From the NCBI GenBank assembly GCA_019448385.1, contig JAGTXO010000099.1:1-40000 (forward strand): a stretch of 40,000 nt of DNA, given 5' to 3'. Below are positions 20,875-29,218 of this stretch, in pieces. Both the position numbers and the translations under genes were made by a program. This DNA is from Diacronema lutheri. Its lineage: Eukaryota > Haptophyta > Pavlovophyceae > Pavlovales > Pavlovaceae. The notes beneath the pieces are model-generated. The model saw nothing but the letters and a program-made list of their open reading frames with translations, was not told the origin of the DNA and did no database searches. How positions within the stretch are numbered: the stretch's first letter is position 1; each line of letters starts with the position of its first letter.

Positions 20875-22750
20875 TTTGCACCGCCCCCATTGGCGATTCG
20901 CGCCGCGCCGGCCCGTCACCCGCCGTCACCCGCCGTCACCCGCCGTCACCCGCCGTCACCCGCCGTCACCCCACCGTCACCCCACCGTCACCGCCGTCAC
21001 CCGCGCGCACAGGCCGTCGCAACCGCCGCGCGCGAGGCGGGGGCCGCGGGCGGGCAGCTCGGCGCGTGCCTGCCGCCCAAACCGGCGCCCCTTTTCGCTT
21101 TTGCCCCCGCAGCACCCGCCTGGCTGCTTGAAACGCTCGGCGCGCGGACGGACGGCGCGTCGTCGGCGGCCGCGTGCGAGGCGGCGGCGCAGCTCATGGC
21201 GCAGGTGAAGGCCAAGGTGAGGCGTTGCGCTCGACCGTGGCTGACGGCTGGCTGCCGATGCCGCCGCCATCTGCCCGCCCTGTGCTCTCGACCCCCTCCT
21301 CCCCCCCCTCCTCCCCCCCCCCCCCCTCCTCCCCCTTGTTTCCTGAAAAGCGGCGCCACCCCCCCCCCCCCCCCTTTCCCGCCTCGCCGCCAACTGCGCG
21401 CAGGCCAACCCGGCGACGACGCTGCACTGGCTCGCCACCGACCCAGCCGCGCAGCCGCTCGCGCCCGAGCTCCTCGTGCAAACAGCGCTGCAGCTCGGCC
21501 ACAAGAGCCTCACACACCTCGACAACGTGCTGCTGCGTTACGACCCGGTGTGTGCCGCACGATGGCGGCCGCACGATGGCGGCCGCACGATGGCGGCCGC
21601 ACGATGGCGGCCGCACGATGGCGGCCGGCGCTTTGCCCCGTGGCGACGCGGCGCGCCTGCCCGCGCCGCGTGGCCGCCCACGGCACCTCACGAGACCCGC
21701 GCCTGCCTCTGCCCTGCCCCGCCCCGCCCCGCCCCTGCCTCACCCTGCCCCTGCCCTGCCCCCTCTCCCCTTCCCCACCCCTTCCTCTCTCCCCGCGCGC
21801 AGCTGCTGCGTGCCGCCATCGCCGACGGCACCGCGCGGCTGCGCGCCGTGCACGCGGCGGCGGCTTTTTGGGCAAACTGCCCGCAGCGCGCGGCGCTCGC
21901 GCTCGGCCGGCTGCGCACGCTTGGCATCGTTGACGGCGTCGCGCTGCTGCACTTTGCCCTCGCCCCCGCCGCGCTGCGCGCCGCCGCCGGCCTCAGCGCG
22001 CCGCGCGCGGCAGGCGCGCCGCGCGGTGGTGGCGGCGGTGGTGGCGCGTGGGAGCTCGTTGCGCTCGCCTTCGACGCGGCGGCGGCACGCGCCGAGTCGG
22101 CGGCTGACGCACTTGACGCCGCGCGCGCCGCCGCCGCCGCCGACGCGCGCCGCCGCGCGCGCGCCGAAGGCGCCGACGGCGGCGCTGCCTCCGCCGCCGC
22201 CGCCGCGGCGCCGACGGCGGCGGCGGCGCGCGCGATCGCAGCGGCGACGGCGGAGGTGGAGGCCGCCTCGCGCGAGCGCAAGACCCTCTTCCTTGCGCTG
22301 ATGCAACGCGTCGCTGCCGCGCTCGCTACGCCGCCGCCGCGCGTGGTGCCCGCGGCGGCTGGCGGCGGCGGCGGTGGCGCGGAGGCGGAGGCGGCGGAGG
22401 CGGCGGAGGCGGCGGAGGCGTGGTTCGCGCAGCACGTGTGCGCGCGGACGGTGGCCGTGTGCCGTGCGCACGGCGCTGCGCTCGGCCCATTCGTCCGGCC
22501 GCTTGACTCGTTGCTCTTCGCGGGCGGAGGCGTGGGCGATGGGGCGGGCGGGGCGCGCAGCGTTGCATTGGGGCGCGCGTGGCGCGCGGTGAAGGCGGTG
22601 TGCGGCGTTGACGATGGCGACGGGCTGGACGGGGCGGAGGGCGGGGAGGGCGGCGCGCGTGCGCTCGGCGCGGAAGGAGCGCGCACGATGGCGGTCGACA
22701 CGATGGCGGTCGGCACGATGGCGGTTGATGCGGCAGACGGCGGCGAGTGA
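15748..22750 (+). CDS. NCBP1: Nuclear cap-binding protein subunit 1 (CBP80)
   Basis: Nine exons: 15748-15918, 16233-16417, 16662-17461, 17861-18307, 19983-20143, 20593-20730, 21013-21216, 21404-21547 and 21803-22750; 3198 nt, 1065 residues, all phases closing. It binds CBP20 and, through it, the m7G cap of new transcripts, supporting splicing, export and decay control. Family matches run end to end: KRGRHSDGDERG at the start, ITGLIARLGE, YGCLAGLLN, LLAELANCRAVS, an IPRLIF motif after intron 3, PLYYCALL-VHLCRG across intron 4, LGRCLRLSYHERIAE, TLHWLATDPAAQ, and KTLFLALMQRV ... LDSLLFAG near the end. The MIF4G-type helical architecture spans most of the length. It is longer than the roughly 790 residues of animal forms because of Ala-, Gly- and Asp-rich inserts in exons 3, 4 and 9. 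It ends in a short repeat (TMAVDTMAVGTMAVD). Every intron boundary was chosen by phase and family continuity. Confidence 0.93.
16535..16612. repeat. Degenerate 10-nt repeat in NCBP1 intron 2
   Basis: CCAGTCCGGG-like units recur with small changes up to 16612, within the intron 16418-16661. A G-run (GGGGGG-rich) precedes them at 16465-16490. Confidence 0.8.
17775..17842. repeat. 10-nt pyrimidine-rich repeat in NCBP1 intron 3
   Basis: CGCCCTGCCC-type units repeat just before the acceptor of the intron 17462-17860 and may double as its polypyrimidine tract. Confidence 0.85.
18268..19715. repeat. Minisatellite built from the end of NCBP1 exon 4 plus its splice donor, about 17 copies
   Basis: The first unit is the real exon end: GCCGCGCCGTTTGCCGCTCT, then a stretch coding YYCALL, then the donor CTGCTTG|GTGGGGCGG. 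The same block recurs about 16 more times through the 1675-nt intron 18308-19982, each followed by a variable CCCCTCTCCC tract. Most units are about 85-100 nt; three shorter ones (near 18800, 18870 and 19395) lack the GCCGCGCCGTTTG part. CTGCTTG and CTGCTCG versions alternate. Every unit keeps an apparent GTGGGG donor. Confidence 0.95.
19716..19982. repeat. CT-rich simple repeat and C-run at the 3' end of NCBP1 intron 4
   Basis: TCTCCCC units run to about 19880, then a C-rich stretch with a 24-nt C-run (19948-19971) and the acceptor CCCTGCAG at 19975-19982. It serves as a very long polypyrimidine tract. Confidence 0.93.
20232..20533. repeat. 41-nt G-run, further G-rich tracts and 8 copies of a 15-nt repeat in NCBP1 intron 5
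   Basis: The intron is 20144-20592. G-run 20232-20272, purine-rich tracts to 20360, then GTGCGCTGACTGAAC repeated eight times exactly from 20414 to 20533. A C-rich tract and acceptor CGCAG follow. Confidence 0.95.
20774..21005. repeat. C-runs and CGCCGTCACC repeats in NCBP1 intron 6
   Basis: Two long C-runs (near 20778-20796 and 20843-20871) are followed by several copies of a 10-nt CCGTCACCCG unit before the acceptor at 21012. The intron is 20731-21012. Confidence 0.9.
21556..21627. repeat. 14-nt repeat x 5 in NCBP1 intron 8
   Basis: GCACGATGGCGGCC units run head to tail just after the donor of the intron 21548-21802. A related GCGCACGATGGCGGT pattern recurs in the last coding codons of NCBP1 (22680-22730), where it encodes TMAVDTMAV. 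Confidence 0.9.
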
Positions 22751-23203
22751 CGGTTCCCACAGTGGAGCCTCGGGATTTGCCCCGCTTGCCCCGCGCCTCG
22801 CCCAGCCAAGCGCAGCTCACGCAGGCGGTGGGCGGCGGGCCGGCGGCTGGTGGGCGGTGGCGCGGGCGGCGGCGCGCATGGGGCGGCGGACGGCGGACGG
22901 TGGTCGGGTGGACGGCCGTGCGACGGGAAAGCCCTGCCGTATGCGAGTCGGCCGTCAAACGCCACGGTCCTCGCTCGCCCGTGGCGTTTGGCCGGTACGC
23001 ACACGATCCGCCATCTACTTGTACTCACTTGAGCCATCACCATGGTACTCACTTGGGCCCCTTTTGGGGCCGGCGAGGGGCGGCTAGGCGTGTGTGGGTG
23101 TACGCCCATAACGCGTCCTGCCGCGCCCTTGCCGTCCCGGCCGTTCCCGCTGCCGGCGTGCACAGGGTCGACGCCCTGATTTCGGCCTGATGTTGCGTGC
23201 GCC

Positions 23204-23281
23204 CTTTCGCTCGCTCCGTTTGTCCAGCCTCGGCCCCGTGCGCGCCCCTCCTGCTGACCCGCCTGTAAGCGTCGTTAGTAT
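23204..23281 (+). repeat. Inverted repeat, left arm
   Basis: Two blocks, 23204-23223 (20 nt) and 23250-23281 (32 nt), are perfect reverse complements of 26106-26125 and 26068-26099. The left arm has about 26 nt between the blocks, the right arm about 6. Weaker similarity continues outward (GTTGCG). Arms face outward around 2.9 kb, as terminal inverted repeats would, but two copies of one short repeat in opposite orientation would look the same. Confidence 0.88.
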
Positions 23282-23511
23282 TCTACTGGGCGTCAATCAC
23301 CCAAGCGGCCAAGCCCTTCCGGTCGCCCGCATTCCGGGGTCGGACTCTCCGTCGGCCCGGCTCGGGCCCTCCGTCCGCCGCGCCCGCTCGACCCCGAATT
23401 CTACTCAAAATCGGCCGGTCAGGAGGAAGGTCTCGGTCCTAGGCTCGTCCTAACTCCTAAGCCTCGCTCCGACCCCTCGAGGGCTCATTGGCTGGCTTTT
23501 AACCCTTGGTT

Positions 23512-23529
23512 GTACGACCCGGGTCGTAC
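23512..23529. repeat. Perfect 18-bp palindrome
   Basis: GTACGACCCGGGTCGTAC, each half 9 nt with no spacer, lies about 100 nt beyond the stop of the P-loop ATPase gene. It could be a protein-binding site or a remnant of a mobile element end. Confidence 0.85.
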
Positions 23530-23626
23530 TCTCAGCCTTACACTGGCCGGACCAGCCCGGACCGCGCCCTGTATAGTGATCAGTAGGTTCCCTCCGTGCT
23601 CCCTCCTCCACGGGCCACTGCACGGC

Positions 23627-25147
23627 TCACTTGAATTCCACGGCCGGCCCGCCACTGGCGAAGAGCCAGGCAAGCAGGCCGGACGGGCTGGGCGACAGCA
23701 GCTTGGCCGCCGCCTTGCGGTGCGCGCTGCTGGCAAAGTCGACCGTGTTGGCGACGAGGTCCACGTCAAAGGTCGCCTTGGCCGCGTTCGACTCGCGGAT
23801 CTTGGAGGCGAAGAGCTCTGCGGGCACGTTGTACCCGGCGCTCGGCAGCTCGATGGGCCTGCCAGCGTCGAGCAGCGCGCGCATCAGGTCGCGCGTGCGG
23901 CACGCGCGGTCCTTGAAGTCGCCTTCGTCATCGCGGATGAAGATGGAGAGCACGGGGTTGAGCGAAGCCGCCACCTCCTTGCGCGCCGCCGCCTCGAAGC
24001 CGCTCGCCCACGCCTCTGCGCGCGCCGCAAACTCCTCCTCGTCCTTGCTGCCGAGCACCGCCTCAACCACCGCACTCAATCGGCTCGGGCGCGTGGTGAG
24101 TGGCAGCACGCGCTCCTTCACCGCGGCCACCGCCGCAGCAGTCGCAACGTGCTCTGGCAGCAGCGCTTTGAAGTTGGACTCGAGCTGCGCGCGGGCCTCG
24201 CCGTCCGAGAGGGCGCCCACGCGCACAAACTGTTGCCGATCAGGGTCGCGCGGCAGCTCGGCCACCGCAAACGAGCTGCTGAGCAGGAGGATGGCGTGGC
24301 AGAGTGCCTTGTCGTGCGCGAGCACCTTGAGCCGCGCGCACGCAGCCCTGATCAGCGGGCCGTCGCCCGACAGGTTCATGTCGAGCACGATCGTCGGCCG
24401 CCAGCCCGGCTCGCCGCGCGCCTTTGCCACCGCCTCGAGCCGCTCTGCGAGATACCCGCCCTTGATGGGCTCGGACGTGGCGTGCGGCGAATCGGTCGGC
24501 AGCTTGTACTTCTTGAGCGCCGCCTGCACGATGAGCGCATCCAGGTCGGATGTCGTCGACGACGCCTCGCCGAGCGGCACGATGAGCACGCCGCCGTCCA
24601 TCTCGCTCAGCACGTGTTCCACGAGGGTCGACTTGCCCGCGCCGCGCGCACCGACGACGACCATGTACATGCCGCCTGCTGTGCTGAGCTTGCGCACGAA
24701 CGACTTGAGCTCATTTTCGAGCTCGAGGCGTGGCACGTACACCCCGAGCTTGTCCGCGGCCGGCGGAGGCACGCGCGAGGCGAGGATCGACGCAACCTCC
24801 GTGCGCGCGCGCTCCAGCTCGGAGGTCTGGAGGCTCTTCGCGGCCTCCGAGCGGTGCGAGGTCCACGCGAAGACGATGCCGGCGATCGTACCGACAGCCG
24901 CAAGACTCGCGCCGCCGACCGCCGCCAATCGGGCAAACCGCCCCGCACCATTCATCGACACGCCGGTCGAGGAAGGGCCGGTGGAGTAAGGCGAGAGAGG
25001 CGCCGGGTGGACATGGTGCAGAACACGTTGTGGGCCGCCGGCAGGCCGCCCCAAGCGGGGAACGAGAGCGCGAACCCAGATCTGAAATCTCTTTGCGCGA
25101 AGCACCATCGTTTGACGGCGGGCCTGTACCCCCCATACTGCACTCAC
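23627..25147 (-). CDS. Membrane-anchored P-loop ATPase (AAA/STAND-like)
   Basis: One uninterrupted exon, 506 residues from the first Met, or 442 from Met65 (24955). One hydrophobic segment at about 74-95 is followed by a charged linker, a Walker A motif GARGAGKST (166-174), a Walker B-like IVLDMN (253-258), a sensor-like ILLLSSSFAVAE strand and an alpha-helical lid with ERVLPLTTRPSRLSAVVEAVLG. The layout resembles the ATPase_2/Orc-Cdc6-like group that binds and remodels protein or DNA partners. Residues 14-64 are Arg-rich without acids and could be a mitochondrial presequence if the upstream Met (residue 14) is used. It is unusually intron-poor and lacks the Ala/Gly inserts of its neighbours. 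It lies between the inverted repeats, so it may be cargo of a mobile unit, but nothing in the protein is transposase-like. Confidence 0.8.
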   Translation of the reverse strand: MSAVWGVQARRQTMVLRAKRFQIWVRALVPRLGRPAGGPQRVLHHVHPAPLSPYSTGPSSTGVSMNGAGRFARLAAVGGASLAAVGTIAGIVFAWTSHRSEAAKSLQTSELERARTEVASILASRVPPPAADKLGVYVPRLELENELKSFVRKLSTAGGMYMVVVGARGAGKSTLVEHVLSEMDGGVLIVPLGEASSTTSDLDALIVQAALKKYKLPTDSPHATSEPIKGGYLAERLEAVAKARGEPGWRPTIVLDMNLSGDGPLIRAACARLKVLAHDKALCHAILLLSSSFAVAELPRDPDRQQFVRVGALSDGEARAQLESNFKALLPEHVATAAAVAAVKERVLPLTTRPSRLSAVVEAVLGSKDEEEFAARAEAWASGFEAAARKEVAASLNPVLSIFIRDDEGDFKDRACRTRDLMRALLDAGRPIELPSAGYNVPAELFASKIRESNAAKATFDVDLVANTVDFASSAHRKAAAKLLSPSPSGLLAWLFASGGPAVEFK

Positions 25148-26061
<914 letters not shown>

Positions 26062-26067
26062 TTATGT

Positions 26068-26125
26068 ATACTAACGACGCTTACAGGCGGGTCAGCAGGG
26101 GGGGAACAAACGGAGCGAGCGAAAG
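26068..26125 (-). repeat. Inverted repeat, right arm
   Basis: Reverse complement of the left arm at 23204-23281: a 32-nt block at 26068-26099 and a 20-nt block at 26106-26125, both perfect. The arm overlaps the final codons of the putative minus-strand gene at 26092. Confidence 0.88.
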
Positions 26126-26994
26126 AGAGCGCGCAACGTCGGGCCGTCGGCGCGCGTGCGCAGCGCGCCGCCGCCGCCGGCGGGCCACTGCTCGGTCGTC
26201 GCCATCGCGAGCGCGCACGCCACCGCCTCGGCCCGCGCGCGCGCGAGGCCGAGGCCGTCGAGCGCGCGCGCGCGCGAGCCGTCGGCCGCCGGCGGCGCGC
26301 GGCCGCGCGCCGCCGCCGCGCGCGCGCGCGCGCGCACGAACGCGAAGCGCGCGCGGTTGCACGTCGGCGTCGTCCAGCGCGCGAGCTTGGCCGCGCGCAC
26401 GCACAGCGCCCAGCGCGGCAGCGGCACGTCCACGCGGCCGACGAGCACGCTCGACGGGCTCGGCCGCGTCGCCGAGCGCAGCGCGAAGTGCACGTACCCG
26501 CAATCGACGAGCAGCAGCGCGGCGCACGCGCGCGCCGCGTCGGCGCCGGCGCGCGGCGTGTGCGCGAGGCCGAGGCGCGCGGCAAAGGCGACGACGCCGC
26601 CGACGTCGCGCACGCCCGCGCTCGGCACGAGCACGAGGAGCAGCGCGAGCCCGTGCGGCGCGAGCAGCCGCTCGTGCCAGCCTGGCAGCCGGCGGCGGAA
26701 GCCCTGCACCGTGCCGCTCGACGCGCGGTACTCGACGAGCAGCGCGACGACGGACGCGACGCCGCCCGCCGGCGGCGCGCGCACCGGCGTGTGGGCGAAG
26801 CGGCGCGCGCCGAAGAGGCGCGCGCCGAGCGAGCCGAGCGCGCCCGCGCGCGTCGTCGCGTTGCACTGCCGGCCGGCGTTCTGCGAGTAAGGGGCGGGGC
26901 CCGTCTTGCTGTTCTGGACCCAGGCACGCGACCAGGCGTCCCGCCATCGCGGACGGCCAGAAATGGCTCGCGTCGCCTGCATGAGAGTAGACAT
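26092..26994 (-). CDS. Hypothetical protein, unrecognised
   Basis: Open frame of 301 codons from the Met in MSTLMQATRAISG, a start that resembles an organelle-targeting peptide; a further in-frame Met lies at 27021. The composition looks protein-like: alternating hydrophobic strands (GLALLLVLVPSAG, CAALLLVDCGYVHFAL) and a basic middle (AKLARWTTPTCNRARF). I recognise no family. The last ten or so residues (LRALFRSLRL) lie inside the right inverted-repeat arm, and the left arm can encode a near-identical peptide, so the C-terminus derives from the repeat. At this GC content an open frame alone is weak evidence. Its 5' end crowds the NIT1 gene on the other strand. Confidence 0.4.
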   Translation of the reverse strand: MSTLMQATRAISGRPRWRDAWSRAWVQNSKTGPAPYSQNAGRQCNATTRAGALGSLGARLFGARRFAHTPVRAPPAGGVASVVALLVEYRASSGTVQGFRRRLPGWHERLLAPHGLALLLVLVPSAGVRDVGGVVAFAARLGLAHTPRAGADAARACAALLLVDCGYVHFALRSATRPSPSSVLVGRVDVPLPRWALCVRAAKLARWTTPTCNRARFAFVRARARAAAARGRAPPAADGSRARALDGLGLARARAEAVACALAMATTEQWPAGGGGALRTRADGPTLRALFRSLRLFPPC

Positions 26995-27019
26995 AAAGAC
27001 GTCTTCCTTTTCCACCAGC

Positions 27020-29009
27020 ATGGTGTCCGGCGGGACGAACACGGCGCTGCGTCTCGTGGCGGTCGGCCAGATGACTTCGACGGCGTCGCATGCGGCGAAT
27101 CTCGCGCAGGTGAGGCGCAGCGCGCCACCTTGTGGCGCCGCGCGCGCGTGTGCAAAACGCCCTCGCGCGAGGGCGCGCCGCTGCGAGCGGCACGCGTTGA
27201 TTTTCCTGCGAGCGCCGCACCGCGCCGCGCCGCGCCGCTGTGACGCCAAGGTGGCGGAGCTGTGCGCGCGCTCCGCCGCAGCGGGCGCGCAGCTCCTGTG
27301 CGTGCCCGAGGCCTTCTCGTTCATCGGCACCCACTTCACCCAGACGGTTGCGCAGGCGCAACCGCTCAGTGGGCCGAGGCTAAGTGAGTACCGGAACCTG
27401 GCGCGGCAGCACAAGCTGTGGCTCAGCCTCGGCGGCTTCCATGAGGCGCGCGCGCCGAGCGCGCCCGCCGGCGCGCCCATGCGTGCCGCCACGTTCGCGT
27501 CGGCCGCCGCCGAGCCGCCGGCCGCCGCCGAGCCGCCACATGTGGGCGCGCCTTCGCCTCCGACGGCGCCGGTTGAGGCCGCCGCCGCTCCCGCTTCGTC
27601 GCCGCGCGTCTTCAACACGCACGTGCTCCTCGACAGCGATGGCGGAACGGTCGCCGCGTACCGCAAGGCTCATCTCTTCGACGTCGAGGCGCGCGCAGCC
27701 GCGACGCGCTCGCGCGCACCGCCCGCCCGTCGTCCCGGCCAGCGCGCGCTCCGCCGCACACGCCGCCGTGCGCGCCGTCGCTCGCGACGCGATGCCGCGC
27801 ATTCACACCGCTGCGCGTCGCTGTGCGTCCGCTCGCCCGCCCGCCCCCGCACACCGCTGCGCGTCGCTGTGCGTCTGCTCGCCCGCCCGCCCCCGCACAC
27901 CGCTGCGCGTCGCTGTGCGTCCGCTCGCCCGCCCGCCCCCGCACACCGCTGCGCGTCGCTGTGCGTCCGCTCGCCCGCCCGCCCCCGCACACCGCTGCGC
28001 GTCGCTGTGCGTCCGCTCGCCCGCCCGCCCCCGCACACCGCTGCGCGTCGCTGTGCGTCCGCTCGCCCGCCCGCCCCCGCACACCGCTGCGCGTCGCTGT
28101 GCGTCCGCTCGCCCGCCCGCCCCCGCACACCGCTGCGCGTCGCTGTGCGTCCGCTCGCCCGCCCGCCCCCGCACACCGCTGCGCGTCGCTGTGCGTCCGC
28201 TCGCCCGCCCGCCCCCGCACACCGCTGCGCGTCGCTGTGCGTCTGCTCGCCCGCCCGCCCCCGCCCGCCCGCCCGCCTGCCCGGCGCGCACATGGCGCAG
28301 GTGCCCAACGGTCCGGTGATGCTCGAGTCGCGCTACACCGCGCCCGGACCCGCCATGGCGGTCGTGGTCGACTCGCCGGTGGGCAAGCTTGGGCTCACAA
28401 CGTGTTACGACCTGCGCTTTCCGGAACTTTTCACAGCGCTCGCGCGGCGCGGCGCGGAGCTGATCCTCGTGCCGTCGGCGTTCACCGTGCCCACGGGCGA
28501 GGCGCATTGGCACCTGCTCCTGCGCGCGCGCGCGGTCGAGACGCAGACGTGCGCGCCGCGCCGCGCGGCCGCCGCCGCCGGCGCTTCCGTGCGTCCGCGG
28601 CTCCGCGCGCGCTCGCGCAGCGAACCGGACTGGATTTCACCGGACCCAACCGTTTCACCCGAGCCCTGGGCTCACGTTTGGGACGGTCAAACCCGTCGCG
28701 CCGACCCTTCCCCGCAGCTTCGTGCTCGCAGCCGCGCAGGTCGGCCGCCATTCTGAAACGCGCTGCTCGTACGGCCATGCGCTCGCCGTCGACCCGTGGG
28801 GCCGCGTCCTCGCCGACGCCGGCGCCGACGCGTCGCCGGCGCTCGCGCTCGCGCACATCGACCTGGCCGAGCTGCGGCGCGTGCGCGAGCGGATGCCGAT
28901 CGGCGCGCACCGGCGGTTGGACGTGCTCGCGCTCGCGGCGGAGGATGTGCAGCCGGCGGGCGCGACCGAACGCGAGAGCGCGGCGGTGGAGCCGGAGGCG
29001 GAGGCGTGA
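27020..29009 (+). CDS. NIT1: Nitrilase-family amidase, NIT1 type (deaminated glutathione amidase)
   Basis: Four exons: 27020-27109, 27251-27688, 28301-28548 and 28718-29009; 1068 nt, 355 residues. NIT1 enzymes hydrolyse deaminated glutathione, a side product of transaminases, and act in cytosol and mitochondria. The Glu-Lys-Cys triad is complete: Glu50 in LLCVPEAF, Lys169 in YRKAHLFDVE and Cys211 in TTCYDLRFPEL. The family context RARAVETQTFVLAAAQVGRH and YGHALAVDPWGRV is restored by splicing. Intron 2 (27689-28300) appears to start with GC (GAG|GCGCGC); joining there gives DVE-VPNGP, which matches the family exactly. About 50 Ala/Pro-rich residues are inserted after GGFHE, before FNTHVLLD. 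An earlier in-frame Met at 26963 is possible and would add a short leader. Confidence 0.92.
27808..28268. repeat. 46-nt minisatellite x about 10 in NIT1 intron 2
   Basis: Units begin GCTGCGCGTCGCTGTGCGTC, continue CGCTCGCCCGCCCG and end CCCCCGCACACC, nearly identical from copy to copy apart from a CCGCTC/CTGCTC change. They fill most of the 612-nt intron. Since 46 is not a multiple of three, all six frames read as long Arg/Ala/Pro repeats, which are not genes. Confidence 0.95.
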
Positions 29010-29152
29010 TTGGGCGGGATGGACGGCGGGCGGCGGCGGGCGTTGCTAGGGTCGCAGGGTCTGCGGACGGTGCCGGCGCCGGGCGCGGTGAGCCGGCAGT
29101 GGACGTGCGGCTGTAGGCCAGAGTGAGCTCACTGAGCGGACACGGGGCTGAG

Positions 29153-29194
29153 TGCTGACTGGAGCGGACGCAATGCTGACTGGAGCGGAAAAGG
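29153..29194. repeat. 21-nt direct repeat x 2 upstream of the PLP-TtcA gene
   Basis: TGCTGACTGGAGCGGA occurs twice, 21 nt apart, 25-65 nt before the start codon. It lies in the only intergenic space (209 nt) between NIT1 and the next gene, so it may be in the 5' leader or promoter. Confidence 0.6.
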
Positions 29195-29218
29195 CGGGGG
29201 GCTCGAAAGTGCGGCACG

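Larger units (their letters stand above)
22751..23626. other. Intergenic region between NCBP1 and the P-loop ATPase (convergent genes)
   Basis: No gene is recognised. It holds the left arm of an inverted repeat (23204-23281) and an 18-bp palindrome (23512-23529). From about 22980 onward base composition is less extreme than in the genes and codon-like periodicity disappears. The two genes end towards this region, so both 3' ends lie here. Confidence 0.6.

Noticed and set aside
22980-23620. Possible rRNA or tRNA gene in the lower-GC intergenic strip
   Set aside because: No conserved rRNA segment, no tRNA cloverleaf or T-loop motif could be identified by reading either strand.
27612-28513. Several minus- and plus-strand frames with periodic RTATRSGVRGRAGE-type peptides
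   Set aside because: They are translations of the 46-nt minisatellite inside NIT1 intron 2.
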